Shown: piece by piece, positions 7,559 through 16,370 of the stretch
Layout: each line of letters starts with the position of its first letter
Numbering within the stretch: position 1 is the stretch's first letter
DNA from: Tabrizicola sp. TH137
GTDB taxonomy: Bacteria; Pseudomonadota; Alphaproteobacteria; Rhodobacterales; Rhodobacteraceae
DNA: 64,000 nucleotides
NCBI RefSeq assembly: GCF_002855575.1
Contig: NZ_PKRQ01000004.1
Span: forward strand, 1 to 64,000
Direction: 5' to 3'
Made by a program: the position numbers and the translations under genes
The notes under the pieces: generated by a model
Database searches by the model: none
The model's input: the letters and a program-made list of their open reading frames with translations, nothing else
Told to the model about the DNA's origin: nothing

Positions 7559-10162
7559 ATGCGCCTGCCCAAGCCGCGCCTGCCCAACCTGCGCCTTCCC
7601 ACCGGATGGACCGCACCGCGCCGCATACCGCAGGGCGCCGTCGCCCTCGCCGCCTTCACCGTCGCGGGCCTCGCCGCCATCGGCATCGCCACCACGGCGG
7701 CCGAGGTGATCGAACGCCGCTCGGTCAAGGCGGTGAACTGGGTCATGGCGCAGGAAGGCATCACCTGGGTCACGGCCACCGCCGACGGCATGCTCGTCAC
7801 CCTCACCGGCACCGCCCCGAACGAGGCAGCGCGCTTCCGCGCCGTCAACCTCGCCGGCACCGTGATCGACAATGACCGCGTCCGCGACGAACTGGCCGTA
7901 ACCCCCGTCACCCAGATCGAAGCCCCCCGCTTTTCGGTGGAAATGCTGCGCAATGACGACGGGATACAGCTCATCGGCCTTCTCCCCGAAGGCCCCGATG
8001 AACAGACCCTCGCCATGGCGGCAGGCGAACTCAGCCGCGGCATCCCCGTCGCCGACATGCTGGAAATCGCGGCCTATACGCCCCCCAGCGGCTGGCAGCC
8101 CGCCTTCGACTTCGGCCTTGCCGCGCTGAAACTCCTGCCTCGATCCAAGATTTCCGTAGCCGCCGATTCCGTCACCGTCACCGCCATCGCCACCAGCGAG
8201 GCGGAAAAGCGCACGCTGGAAAGCGAACTCGCCCGCATGCGCCCCGAAGGCCTGGCCGTCACCATCGACATCTCCGCCCCCCGCCCGGTCATCACCCCCT
8301 TCACGCTGCGCTTCGTGAAAGATGCCGAAGGCGCCCGCTTCGACGCCTGCTCTGCGGATACCGAGGCTGCGCGCTCCCGCATCCTCGCCGCCGCCATCGC
8401 CGCCGGGATGGAGGGCAAGGGAAGCTGCACCATCGGCCTCGGCGTCCCCTCCCCCCGCTGGGCCGAGGCGGCGGAGGCCGCCATCCGCGCCGTCACCGCC
8501 ATCGGCAGTGCCACCGTCACCTTCTCCGATGCCGATGTCTCGCTCATCGCCGCCGAAGGCACCGATCAGGCCGCCTTCGACCGCGCCGTCGGCGAACTCA
8601 AGGCCGCGCTGCCCGCCTCCTTCTCGCTCGATGCCAGCCTGCCGCGCCCCGCCACCGTCGCCGCTGGCCCCGCCGAATTCACCGCCACCCTCGCCGCCGA
8701 TGGCAAGGTCGAACTGCGCGGCCGCCTGACCGACGACATGGTCCGCGCCGCCGTGGACAGCTTCGCCAAGGTCAAATTCGGCGCGGGCAAGGTCTACAAC
8801 GCCACCCGTCTTGACCCCGAACTGCCCGATGGCTGGCCCGTCCGCGTGCTGGCGGGGATCGAGGCGCTGGGGGAACTGGAAGAAGGCTCCCTCCTCGTCC
8901 GTCAGGACACGGTCGAGGTCTCCGGCGTCACCGGATCGCAGAACGCCCGCGGCCGCATCAGCCAGATTTTGTCTGGCAAGCTCGGCCAGGGCCAGACCTT
9001 CAAGGTCGCCGTCCGCTACGATGAGGAACGCGACCCCCTCGCCGCCCTGCCGACGCCCGAGGAATGCATCGCCACGCTCGATGCCATCCTCGCCGACCAG
9101 AAGATCACCTTCCCCCCCGGCTCCGCCGAGATCGACGCCCCGACCGGCCAGTTGATGACCCGCATCGCCGATGCGCTGAACGAATGCACGGCCCTGCCGC
9201 TGGAAATCGCCGGTCACACCGATGCGCAAGGCTCCGAAGAGGGCAACCGCGCCCTGTCGCAGGCCCGCGCCGATGCCATCCTCCTCGCCCTTCAGGGCCG
9301 CCGGGTCGAGGTGTCGCTGATGCGCGCCGTGGGCTATGGCGAAAGCCGCCCCATCGCCGACAATGACAGCGAGGAAGGCCGCGAAGCCAACCGCCGCATC
9401 GAATTCACCCTGATCGGCGCGCCCGCGGCTCCAACAACAGCCCCGGCCAATGACGCAACCGCCGCCGCACCCCCGGCCGATCCCGCCGCTCCTGCCACGG
9501 GCACGGCCACCCTGCTGGCCGCCCCCCTCGCCCCCGCCGACGCCGCCGCCTGCGTGGCCAACATCACGGCCCTCCTCGCCCGCGACAAGATCACCTTCGA
9601 TCCCGGCTCGGACGACATATCCGACAGTTCCGAAGCTCTGGTCACCGCCTTGGCCGAACTGCTCCAGCAATGCCCCGGCAAGCCGATCGAGGTGGCGGGC
9701 CATACCGATTCCCAGGGCACCTCGCGCAACAACCTCACCCTGTCGGAAGACCGCGCCAAGGCGGTGCTGGTCGCGCTCAAGGAACGCGGGGTCGATGTCT
9801 CCACCATGAAGGCCGTGGGCTATGGCGAGGACAAGCCCATCGCCGACAATGGCACCGAAGAGGGGCGCGAGGCCAATCGCCGCATCGAATTCACCCTGAT
9901 CGGCGCCCCCGCCGCTTCCCCCGCCGCCGCCGCCCCTGCGGACCCGCAGCAGGCGCCCCCCGCGCCGGACCAGCAGGCACAGGCCGAAGCCGCCGCCACC
10001 CCGGCCCTCCCGGCACCCGAAGCGACGCCCGCCGCGACGCCCGAAACAACACCCGCCGCCGCCCCGGCCACCCCCCCGGATTTCTCGAACGACACCAGTC
10101 CCTCCGTCGCCCCCCAGGAAAAGACCTTGCGTCCGTCGCCCCGCCCCGCGAATAACGGCTAG
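7559..10162 (+). CDS. Large OmpA-family envelope protein with two OmpA C-terminal domains
   Basis: An 867-aa protein. A short basic N-terminus leads to one hydrophobic anchor at about residues 27-45. The long middle part (about 60-490) has BON-like repeats of the type VTLTGTAPNEAAR, VELRGRLTDDMVR and VEVSGVTGSQNARG. Two OmpA/MotB peptidoglycan-binding domains follow, about residues 501-617 and 661-780. Each has a GHTDxQG motif, VGYGExxPIADN and EANRRIEFTLIG, so they look like a duplication. The tail from about 780 is Ala/Pro-rich. It probably links the inner membrane to peptidoglycan in the periplasm. Such double-OmpA proteins occur in Rhodobacteraceae, but their role is not established. Confidence 0.88.
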   Translation: MRLPKPRLPNLRLPTGWTAPRRIPQGAVALAAFTVAGLAAIGIATTAAEVIERRSVKAVNWVMAQEGITWVTATADGMLVTLTGTAPNEAARFRAVNLAGTVIDNDRVRDELAVTPVTQIEAPRFSVEMLRNDDGIQLIGLLPEGPDEQTLAMAAGELSRGIPVADMLEIAAYTPPSGWQPAFDFGLAALKLLPRSKISVAADSVTVTAIATSEAEKRTLESELARMRPEGLAVTIDISAPRPVITPFTLRFVKDAEGARFDACSADTEAARSRILAAAIAAGMEGKGSCTIGLGVPSPRWAEAAEAAIRAVTAIGSATVTFSDADVSLIAAEGTDQAAFDRAVGELKAALPASFSLDASLPRPATVAAGPAEFTATLAADGKVELRGRLTDDMVRAAVDSFAKVKFGAGKVYNATRLDPELPDGWPVRVLAGIEALGELEEGSLLVRQDTVEVSGVTGSQNARGRISQILSGKLGQGQTFKVAVRYDEERDPLAALPTPEECIATLDAILADQKITFPPGSAEIDAPTGQLMTRIADALNECTALPLEIAGHTDAQGSEEGNRALSQARADAILLALQGRRVEVSLMRAVGYGESRPIADNDSEEGREANRRIEFTLIGAPAAPTTAPANDATAAAPPADPAAPATGTATLLAAPLAPADAAACVANITALLARDKITFDPGSDDISDSSEALVTALAELLQQCPGKPIEVAGHTDSQGTSRNNLTLSEDRAKAVLVALKERGVDVSTMKAVGYGEDKPIADNGTEEGREANRRIEFTLIGAPAASPAAAAPADPQQAPPAPDQQAQAEAAATPALPAPEATPAATPETTPAAAPATPPDFSNDTSPSVAPQEKTLRPSPRPANNG

Positions 10163-10185
10163 GCCGCAATCGCAGACGCAGGACC

Positions 10186-10515
10186 ATGAACCGTCAGGAA
10201 TTCATCACCGCCACCGCCATCATCCTTTTGCTGGCCTTCGCGCTCGGCTGGTTCACCTACTGGCTCTTGCACCGCTTCACCCGCGTCGCGGGCGGCGACG
10301 TGGCCGAGATGGACAACCTCGCCCAATCCCTGCACGAGGCCGAAGAGGCCCGCGATCAGGCGCTGATCTATCTCGAGGAACGCGAAGCCGAACTCCTCAA
10401 CCAGATCGCCCAGACCGAGGCCGAGTTGCGCGCCGCCATGGAAGGCCTCCGCGACGCGCGGCACGAGGCCGAAGAGATGCGCGCCTATATCGAACGGATG
10501 CACGCCTCCAACTGA
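10186..10515 (+). CDS. Membrane-anchored coiled-coil protein
   Basis: A 109-aa protein with one transmembrane segment (about residues 9-28, rich in Leu, Ala and Trp), followed by a highly charged helix from about residue 40 to the end (EEARDQALIYLEEREAEL...). This predicts a coiled coil facing the cytoplasm. It lies 23 bp after the large OmpA gene on the same strand and is followed by strong hairpins, so the two are likely co-transcribed. It may help place the OmpA protein or cell-wall enzymes; this is inference from context. Confidence 0.75.
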   Translation: MNRQEFITATAIILLLAFALGWFTYWLLHRFTRVAGGDVAEMDNLAQSLHEAEEARDQALIYLEEREAELLNQIAQTEAELRAAMEGLRDARHEAEEMRAYIERMHASN

Positions 10516-10523
10516 CGCGCCCC

Positions 10524-10567
10524 CAAATTTCTTCGAAGAAATTTGCAAAAATCTTCCAAGATTTTTG
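10524..10567. repeat. Double AT-rich hairpin (repeat/terminator)
   Basis: Two perfect inverted repeats lie back to back. The first is a 22-bp palindrome with half site CAAATTTCTTC (10524-10545). The second has arms CAAAAATCTT and AAGATTTTTG around CC (10546-10567). They sit between the convergent coiled-coil gene and the hydrolase gene and could terminate both. The design resembles the hairpin cluster at 33163-33265, so it is probably a dispersed repeat. Confidence 0.65.
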
Positions 10568-10569
10568 GT

Positions 10570-11376
10570 CTAAAGCCCGCCGATACAGGTCTCCACCAGC
10601 GCCGATCCCGGATCGGCCAGCGCCTCCACCACATCGAAATGATGCCGCCCCGGATCGACGGTCCAGGGGCAATCCCAGGCTTCCGACAACAGCCGCGCCT
10701 GCCACAGGAAGGCGGGCCGCTCCTGCCCGCCCACCCAGACATGGGCCTCCACCCCTGCCGCCCGTGCCAGCCGCGCCGGGCTTTCGCCCGCACATTCCGC
10801 CGCATCCAGCCGCAGCTTGTCCTGCATCTCCGTCTCCATCAGCGGGGCAAGCTCCGCCAGCGGCGAAATCGGCACCACGCGCCGCAGCCCCGGCACGGCA
10901 ACATCCGCGCAGCCCATCCGCGCCGACAGATGCCCCCCTGCCGAATGGCCCGTCACCACGACGGGCCCCCCCGGCACCGCCTCCGCCGCCACGGCGCAGG
11001 CCCGCGCGATCTCGCCCGTCATCTGCGACACCCGCCCCTCAGGCGCCAGCGTGTAGGACGGCACCGCACAGGCCCAGCCCCGCACAACTGCGCCCCCGGC
11101 CAGATGCGACCAGGTCTCCCGCCCGAAGGCCAGCCAATAGCCGCCATGAACAAAGACCAGCAGCCCCCGCGCCGCCCCCTCCGGCAGGAACAGATCGAAC
11201 CGCTGCCGCTCGGCCCCGCCATAGGCCAGCCCGAGCCGCGCCCGCGCGCCCATCTCTGCCCGGAACCCAGCCGCCGCCGCCTCCCATTTCGGCGGAAACC
11301 CGGCTGCCCCCGCGATAAAGGCCCCGTTCGCATAGGCGCGATCCGCCTCCGACCGCCAAACCTGCCCCTCTGCCAT
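10570..11376 (-). CDS. Alpha/beta hydrolase (HSL/kynurenine-formamidase-like)
   Basis: A 268-aa alpha/beta-hydrolase. The oxyanion motif HGGYW appears at about residue 77, the nucleophile elbow GHSAGGHLSA in the middle, and the catalytic His probably in PGRHHFDVVEAL near the C-terminus. HGG plus GHSAGG places it near hormone-sensitive-lipase-like esterases and bacterial arylformamidases. The substrate cannot be deduced. It is monocistronic, and its stop almost touches the hairpin repeat at 10567. Confidence 0.85.
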   Translation of the reverse strand: MAEGQVWRSEADRAYANGAFIAGAAGFPPKWEAAAAGFRAEMGARARLGLAYGGAERQRFDLFLPEGAARGLLVFVHGGYWLAFGRETWSHLAGGAVVRGWACAVPSYTLAPEGRVSQMTGEIARACAVAAEAVPGGPVVVTGHSAGGHLSARMGCADVAVPGLRRVVPISPLAELAPLMETEMQDKLRLDAAECAGESPARLARAAGVEAHVWVGGQERPAFLWQARLLSEAWDCPWTVDPGRHHFDVVEALADPGSALVETCIGGL

Positions 11377-11497
11377 CCGTCACGCCTCGATTTGATCAAA
11401 AAATCCGCACGCCGCGCCCGGAATCTGCCCTGCCGGAACTGGACAAGCCCCCCCTCGCGGATGCATCCATCCTTAACCCGAAACGCCGGAGGCCCAC

Positions 11498-12976
11498 ATG
11501 CTCGATTCCGTCACCAATCTCGCGTCGCTCCTGAAGGACCCGTCGCTTCTGGTCACCAAGGCCTATGTCGCAGGCCAGTGGATCGACGCCGATGATGGCA
11601 CGAGGTTCGAGGTGACGAACCCCGCCCGCGGCGATGTCATCTGCACCCTGCCGAACCTTGGCCGCGCGGAAACCGCCCGCGCCATCGCCGCGGCTGAGAC
11701 CGCGATGAAGGACTGGGCCGCCCGCACCGGCAAGGAACGCGCTGCCGTCTTGCGCAAATGGTTCGACCTGATGATGGCCAATCAGGATGATCTGGGCAAA
11801 ATCCTCACCGCCGAAATGGGCAAGCCGCTGGCCGAAGCGAAGGGCGAAGTTGCCTATGGCGCCTCCTTCATCGAATGGTTCGCCGAAGAGGCCAAGCGCG
11901 TCTATGGCGAAACCATCCCCGGCCATCAGCGCGACAAGCGCATCACCGTCATCAAGCAGCCCATCGGTGTCGTGGGCTCCATCACGCCCTGGAACTTTCC
12001 CAATGCGATGATCGCCCGCAAGGTCGGCCCCGCGCTCGCCGCCGGCTGCGGCTTCGTCGCCCGCCCCGCCGCTGAAACCCCGCTTTCGGCCCTCGCCATG
12101 GCCCTTCTCGGGGAACGCGCCGGTCTGCCCGCAGGCATCTTCTCGGTCATCACCTCCATCCGTTCCTCCGATATCGGCAAGGAATTCTGCGAAAACCATG
12201 CGGTGCGGAAACTCACCTTCACCGGCTCCACCGAAGTCGGCCGCATCCTGCTGCGGCAGGCGGCGGAACAGGTGATGAAATGCTCGATGGAACTGGGCGG
12301 CAACGCCCCCTTCATCGTCTTCGACGACGCCGATCTCGATGCCGCCGTCGCCGGCGCGATGATCTCCAAATTCCGCAACAACGGCCAGACCTGCGTCTGC
12401 GCCAACCGCATCTACGTGCAGGCCGGCGTCTATGACGCCTTCGCCAAGAAACTGGCCGAGGCCGTCGCCAAGACCAAGGTCGGCGACGGTCTGTCGGAAG
12501 ACGTGACCTTCGGCCCGCTCATCAACGACAAGGCCGTGGTCAAGGTCGAGGAACACATTTCCGACGCCCTTGCCAAAGGCGCCCGCGTGGAAACCGGCGG
12601 CAAGCGCCACGCGCTGGGCGGGTCCTTCTTCGAACCCACCATCCTGACCGGCGTCACCACCGACATGCTGGTGACGAACGAAGAAACCTTCGGCCCCCTC
12701 GCCCCCCTCTTCAAGTTTGAAACGGAGGAAGAGGTCATCGCCATGGCCAATGCCACGATCTTCGGCCTCGCCTCCTATTTCTACGCCCGCGACATCGGCC
12801 GCATCACCCGCGTGCAAGAGGCGCTGGAATACGGCATGGTCGGCGTCAATACCGGCCTCATCTCCACCGAAGTCGCCCCCTTCGGCGGGGTAAAGCAATC
12901 CGGCCTCGGCCGCGAAGGCTCCCGCCACGGGATGGAGGATTATCTGGAGATGAAATACATCTGCCTCAGCGTCTGA
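11498..12976 (+). CDS. gabD: NAD(P)-dependent succinate-semialdehyde dehydrogenase
   Basis: A 492-aa aldehyde dehydrogenase, most like GabD, which oxidises succinate semialdehyde to succinate in GABA and related degradation. Features are [19 protein letters not shown], the catalytic Glu in MELGGNAPF and the catalytic Cys in [15 protein letters not shown] (the CxC arrangement of GabD). The usual cofactor-binding Lys of the KPA motif is Arg here ([13 protein letters not shown]). A GGAGG ribosome site lies 6 bp before the ATG. The neighbouring TetR gene is convergent to it and may be unrelated. Confidence 0.9.
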   Translation: MLDSVTNLASLLKDPSLLVTKAYVAGQWIDADDGTRFEVTNPARGDVICTLPNLGRAETARAIAAAETAMKDWAARTGKERAAVLRKWFDLMMANQDDLGKILTAEMGKPLAEAKGEVAYGASFIEWFAEEAKRVYGETIPGHQRDKRITVIKQPIGVVGSITPWNFPNAMIARKVGPALAAGCGFVARPAAETPLSALAMALLGERAGLPAGIFSVITSIRSSDIGKEFCENHAVRKLTFTGSTEVGRILLRQAAEQVMKCSMELGGNAPFIVFDDADLDAAVAGAMISKFRNNGQTCVCANRIYVQAGVYDAFAKKLAEAVAKTKVGDGLSEDVTFGPLINDKAVVKVEEHISDALAKGARVETGGKRHALGGSFFEPTILTGVTTDMLVTNEETFGPLAPLFKFETEEEVIAMANATIFGLASYFYARDIGRITRVQEALEYGMVGVNTGLISTEVAPFGGVKQSGLGREGSRHGMEDYLEMKYICLSV

Positions 12977-13022
12977 TCCCCTACCACCCGCCCCGCCATC
13001 CGTGGCGCGGGCGGGCCGCCTG

Positions 13023-13664
13023 CTAGGCCAGCGCGCCACCGTTTCCAAGCAGCGCCTCGATCTGCCCCCAGATCCCCGCCACGGCCTCTTCCGCTGTCCG
13101 CATCGGGCGGGCATAGACCGCTTCACGCAGACCATTGGTATAGATCGCCCAGATTGCCGCCAGCAGGTCATCCGCCACCGGATGCTGACGGAACCGTCCC
13201 GCCGCCTGCCCGTCCGCGATCACCCGCCCCACCGACTCCAGCCCGGCCTGCCGGTCGCGCCGGTTCTCGGCCTCTGCGGCATCCGACCAGTCCCAGCTAT
13301 GCGCCTGCAACATCCGCATCAATGTCGGATCGGCCAGATCGAACTCCGCCCAGGCTAGCAGGATGGCGCGCAACCGCAGTTCTGCGGGGCCGGGCCCTTC
13401 GGCAATCTCGCGTGACCGCATCACCTGCGGCGCGTTCCATTCCTTCACCAGCGCCGCGATGAGCCCCGCCTTCCCGTCGAAATAGGCGTTGATCAGGCTG
13501 TGCGACACACCCGCACGCCGCCCCACCTCGACCACCGAAACGCCTTCCACCCCGCGTTCCGACACAAGCTCCCGCGCAGCATCCAGCAAGGCACGCCGCG
13601 TGGATTGTTTCTGCGCCTCGCGCTCGGCGCGGGCCTTGTCGGAAAGGGTGTAACTGCGGGGCAT
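13023..13664 (-). CDS. TetR-family transcriptional regulator
   Basis: A 213-aa regulator with an N-terminal helix-turn-helix: TRRALLDAARELVSERG, then VSVVEVGRRAGVSHSLINAY with FDGKAGLIAAL (residues about 22-70). The Ala/Leu-rich C-terminal domain contains ILLAWAEFDLADP and AIWAIYTNGLREA. The ligand is unknown; the C-domain somewhat resembles BetI-type regulators. A perfect 12-bp palindrome two bases before its start codon is a likely autoregulatory site. Targets may include itself and the divergent small gene at 13776. Confidence 0.9.
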   Translation of the reverse strand: MPRSYTLSDKARAEREAQKQSTRRALLDAARELVSERGVEGVSVVEVGRRAGVSHSLINAYFDGKAGLIAALVKEWNAPQVMRSREIAEGPGPAELRLRAILLAWAEFDLADPTLMRMLQAHSWDWSDAAEAENRRDRQAGLESVGRVIADGQAAGRFRQHPVADDLLAAIWAIYTNGLREAVYARPMRTAEEAVAGIWGQIEALLGNGGALA

Positions 13665-13666
13665 GA

Positions 13667-13678
13667 CGTAACGTTACG
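13667..13678. promoter_or_regulatory. Palindromic operator CGTAACGTTACG
   Basis: A perfect 12-bp palindrome starts two bases upstream of the TetR start codon (start at 13664 on the minus strand). TetR-family operators are short palindromes at the regulator's own promoter, so autoregulation is inferred. Confidence 0.65.
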
Positions 13679-13689
13679 AAATTCCGAGC

Positions 13690-13710
13690 GACAATGTCAA
13701 AGACAATGTC
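13690..13710. repeat. Direct repeat GACAATGTC x2
   Basis: Two exact copies of GACAATGTC at 13690 and 13702, 12 bp apart, lie in the TetR / small-gene intergenic region. They could be a second regulator-binding site or part of the promoter. Confidence 0.5.
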
Positions 13711-13775
13711 TTGCGTTTACGTCGCGGCATCCCTATTTGCGATGAACTTGTAAATGAGAATGAAAATGTGAATCC

Positions 13776-14039
13776 ATGACCCAGACGGATGACGACATGC
13801 CCGAAACCCTGCGCCGCCTCGCCGCCAGTGCGATCGAACCCAACCGCCTCAACCTGACCGAGGATGAACGCATCGCCGTGGCGACGGAACTCTACCGTCT
13901 GGCCGATGCGATCACGATCGAACCAGTAACCCAGGGCGATCTTGACGCGAAACGTCAGGCCCTGCGCCGTGTCGCCTGGCTCACGCAATGGCTCCAACGC
14001 GCCCTGCTTCCGCCCGGTCAGGACGGCCATAAACCATGA
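13776..14039 (+). CDS. Small acidic hypothetical protein
   Basis: An 87-aa soluble protein, acidic at the N-terminus (MTQTDDDMPETL) and predicted largely helical, with LTEDERIAVATELYRLADAI and RRVAWLTQWLQRALL. No domain is recognised. It is divergent from the TetR gene across about 110 bp that contain the TetR operator. It is read as real from codon bias and its plausible amphipathic helices. Confidence 0.55.
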   Translation: MTQTDDDMPETLRRLAASAIEPNRLNLTEDERIAVATELYRLADAITIEPVTQGDLDAKRQALRRVAWLTQWLQRALLPPGQDGHKP

Positions 14040-14163
14040 TGAACGCTGCATCCGAAAGGCTTGTTATCGCATATCAGCCTTGCGCTTTTGCCTAGCATCC
14101 CCGCTTCGGCCATCTGTCGGGCAAGGCATGACGCCGACCCAGACCCGAAAGGACAGATGAGAG

Positions 14164-14685
14164 ATGCTGCCGAATTTCCGCACCGCGACCACCGCCGCCA
14201 TCGCGGCCCTCGCCCTCGCCGCCACCGCCGCCGCCCCCGTGCAGGCAGGCCAGCGCGAGCGTGACTTCCTCAAAGGCGTCGCCGCCACTGTCATCGTCGG
14301 CACCGTGCTGCAAAGCATGAACGCCCAGCGCGCGCAGGCACAGCAGCCGCGCTACGCGCCGCAACAGCCGCGCCATCAGGCCCAGCAGCCGCAATACTAC
14401 GCCCCGGCCCCGCGCGAACCCGTCTATTTCGCCCCGCAGCCTGCACAGCGGCACGGCATCTCCACCTCCGCCGCCGCCCAGGCTTTCAAGAGCTACAGCC
14501 CCACCGAACGCCGCGCCATCCAGCGCCAGCTTGCCCGCCAGGGCTATTACGGCGGGGCCATCGACGGCGTCTTCGGCCCGGCCACCTTCCGCGCCATCTC
14601 GGCCTATGCCGCCGATCGCGGCCTCAATGCCGGCATCGACAGCGCCTCGGGTGCCTATACCGTCTATGACAGCCTGATCTACTGA
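14164..14685 (+). CDS. Secreted peptidoglycan-binding-domain protein
   Basis: A 173-aa protein with a signal peptide (residues about 1-28, ending PVQAG). A Gln/Pro/Tyr-rich linker follows (PRYAPQQPRHQAQQPQYY, about 58-95). The C-terminal PG_binding_1-type domain (about 110-160) has RRAIQRQLARQGYYGGAIDG and VFGPATFRAISAY. It is exported and probably attached non-covalently to murein. No catalytic domain is present. The next gene is convergent. Confidence 0.82.
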   Translation: MLPNFRTATTAAIAALALAATAAAPVQAGQRERDFLKGVAATVIVGTVLQSMNAQRAQAQQPRYAPQQPRHQAQQPQYYAPAPREPVYFAPQPAQRHGISTSAAAQAFKSYSPTERRAIQRQLARQGYYGGAIDGVFGPATFRAISAYAADRGLNAGIDSASGAYTVYDSLIY

Positions 14686-14706
14686 TCGGAAAGCGGGGCG
14701 CCCGGA

Positions 14707-15531
14707 TCAGGGCGCCTCGCCAACCTTCAGGAACTTGGCCCCACCCGCGCCCATGCCGTCCCGCTGGCCCGAGATCACCCGCGCCCCCGGCGCCGCCGCC
14801 CGAGAGGCGCGGTCAAGCTGGGCCATCAGTCCCGCCAGCACGCCTTCGACCGGAACGGCAAGGGCGACGGGCTTGCCGTTCATCTCGGCCCCGGCGGAAA
14901 TCACCGACACCACTTCAGACCCATAGGCCGTGTCGCGGAACACCGGCGCCCCGGATGCGCCGAAATCCGACACGCAATCCAGCACGGCAATACGGCCCTC
15001 GATGCCCAGCACGGAACAGGCATCCTGCATCGAGGCCGCCTCCGACCGCCCCCTCGCATAGGACACGATCTCGACCCGGTCGCCGCCCCGCGGAAAGGAC
15101 CCTGTCGCCGCCGGCGTGATCGACGGCAGCAGGATCGGCTCCGCCAGCTTGATCAGGCCAAGGTCATGTCCGATCTGGTCCAAACGCGCCGTGTTGTCCT
15201 CTTCAAGTCCGGGGCGATAGTCGGGATGCGGCAGCATCATCGCGGCCTCGCGCTCGGCCTCGGCCCGCCCCTCGCGCCATCCCGCAAGAAAGGTCAGATC
15301 CGAGGGTCGGTAGGGCTCTCCCGTCGCCTTGTCGTAAAGGCAATGCGCCGCCGTCAGCACCACATCCGGCGCGATCAGCGTGCCCGAGCAAAAGCCATTG
15401 GACCCAAGGTCGATGCGCCCGACCGCCGCCCATCGCCCGGCCACCACGCCGGTCTCAAGCGGGCGCAAATTGCCATCCCCGGCAAATGACGGCTGCGCCA
15501 GCAGGGCCAGCCAAAGCAGAACGCCACGCAT
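14707..15531 (-). CDS. Secreted trypsin-like serine protease, paralogue 1
   Basis: A 274-aa protein starting MRGVLLWLALLAQPSFAG, a signal peptide; a longer upstream start would bury it. A chymotrypsin-fold domain follows. The catalytic His is in VLTAAHCLYD, Asp in GHDLGLIKL, and Ser in DFGASGAPVF, where the classical GDSGGP has become GASGAP. It shares architecture and many motifs (FLAGWREGRAEA, IVSYARGRSEA, GGAKFLKV) with the gene at 16371-17162, showing a local duplication. It probably acts in the periplasm. It follows the hsp20 terminator on the same strand. Confidence 0.85.
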   Translation of the reverse strand: MRGVLLWLALLAQPSFAGDGNLRPLETGVVAGRWAAVGRIDLGSNGFCSGTLIAPDVVLTAAHCLYDKATGEPYRPSDLTFLAGWREGRAEAEREAAMMLPHPDYRPGLEEDNTARLDQIGHDLGLIKLAEPILLPSITPAATGSFPRGGDRVEIVSYARGRSEAASMQDACSVLGIEGRIAVLDCVSDFGASGAPVFRDTAYGSEVVSVISAGAEMNGKPVALAVPVEGVLAGLMAQLDRASRAAAPGARVISGQRDGMGAGGAKFLKVGEAP

Positions 15532-15682
15532 CCGCACCCTCCACCATCCTTCGCACCAATGGGGCATGGGTGGCAGGCGAAGCAGGCGAATTGGCGGCAG
15601 AGTTACGAAACTGTCGGGGCCGTGGCACCACCATGGCCACCCTCGCGCCGGCACGGTTCATGAAAGCCTGATCTGCGGAACG

Positions 15683-15709
15683 AAAAGGGGCGCCCCGACG
15701 GGGCGCCCC
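15683..15709 (-). terminator. Rho-independent terminator after hsp20
   Basis: Arms GGGGCGCCCC (15687-15696 and 15700-15709) around GAC; read on the minus strand the stem is followed by TTTT. It lies just downstream of the hsp20 stop. Confidence 0.8.
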
Positions 15710-15731
15710 AATTCCGATGCTGCGGCCCGGA

Positions 15732-16205
15732 TCAGTTGGCCTTCGCGGCCGTCCCTTCCAGAACCGGGGCCGACACGGCGGCCGAGGTGGAAATCTCGAT
15801 CCGGCGCGGTTTCAACGCCTCCGGCGTTTCGCGGATCAGGTCGATATGCAGCATGCCATGCTCATGCACTGCGCCGGACACGCGCACATGATCGGCCAGC
15901 GCAAAGCGGCGTTCAAAGGCGCGGGTGGCGATGCCACGGTGCAGATAGGTCTTCTCCGCCGTCTCGGGCGCCTTGCGCGCCGAAACCAGCAGCGTGCCGT
16001 CCTTCACCTCCACGCCCAGCTCATCGGGCGTGAAACCCGCCACGGCGATCGAGATGCGATAGGCATCCTCCGCCGTCTTCTCGATGTTGTAGGGCGGATA
16101 GGTGGGCTGTGCGACATCGGCGGTCAGCACGCGGTCCATCAGATCGGCGATCCGGTCGAAACCAACGGTGGCACGGTAAAGCGGGGCGAAATCAAGGGTT
16201 CGCAT
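15732..16205 (-). CDS. Hsp20 family small heat-shock protein
   Basis: A 157-aa alpha-crystallin-domain chaperone of the IbpA type that holds unfolded proteins. The N-terminus is MRTLDFAPLYRATVGFDRI. The crystallin domain (about 37-130) shows PPYNIEKTAEDAYRISIAVAG, KDGTLLVSARK, YLHRGIATRAFERRFALADH and GMLHIDL. I choose the ATG at 16205 because GGAGG lies 9 bp before it; an ATG 9 bp further up sits directly on that GGAGG. A sigma-32-like promoter and a strong terminator make it monocistronic. Confidence 0.93.
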   Translation of the reverse strand: MRTLDFAPLYRATVGFDRIADLMDRVLTADVAQPTYPPYNIEKTAEDAYRISIAVAGFTPDELGVEVKDGTLLVSARKAPETAEKTYLHRGIATRAFERRFALADHVRVSGAVHEHGMLHIDLIRETPEALKPRRIEISTSAAVSAPVLEGTAAKAN

Positions 16206-16301
16206 TGGGGTCATCCTCCATCGAGCGATGCTATGTTGCTGCCCTCCATCACGGACGGGCGGTGAAGCGCCGGCCCCCTCTGGGCATCCGGCACAGCCAT
16301 G

Positions 16302-16330
16302 ATCTGGGAAAGCCATCGGGCCTTTTCAAG
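16302..16330 (-). promoter_or_regulatory. Possible RpoH (sigma-32) promoter of hsp20
   Basis: Reading the minus strand, CTTGAA (16330-16325) is followed after 16 bp by CCCAGAT (16308-16302), close to the heat-shock consensus CTTGAA / CCCCATNT. It lies about 100 bp before the hsp20 start. A second CTTGAA lies at 16346-16341. Confidence 0.45.
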
Positions 16331-16370
16331 CCCCGCCCTCTTCAAGCCCCGCAGATCAGCGGGCCCCGCC

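Noticed and set aside
6463-8058. Upstream extension of the RsmE frame
   Set aside because: It is antisense of ubiA and the OmpA gene; the normal RsmE N-terminus starts at 6462.
7235-9703. An 822-codon antisense frame over the OmpA gene
   Set aside because: Repetitive Gly/Asp composition caused by the opposite-strand codon bias; the OmpA protein has clear domains.
11396-13171. 591-codon antisense frame over gabD
   Set aside because: Shadow of gabD, which carries the full dehydrogenase motifs.
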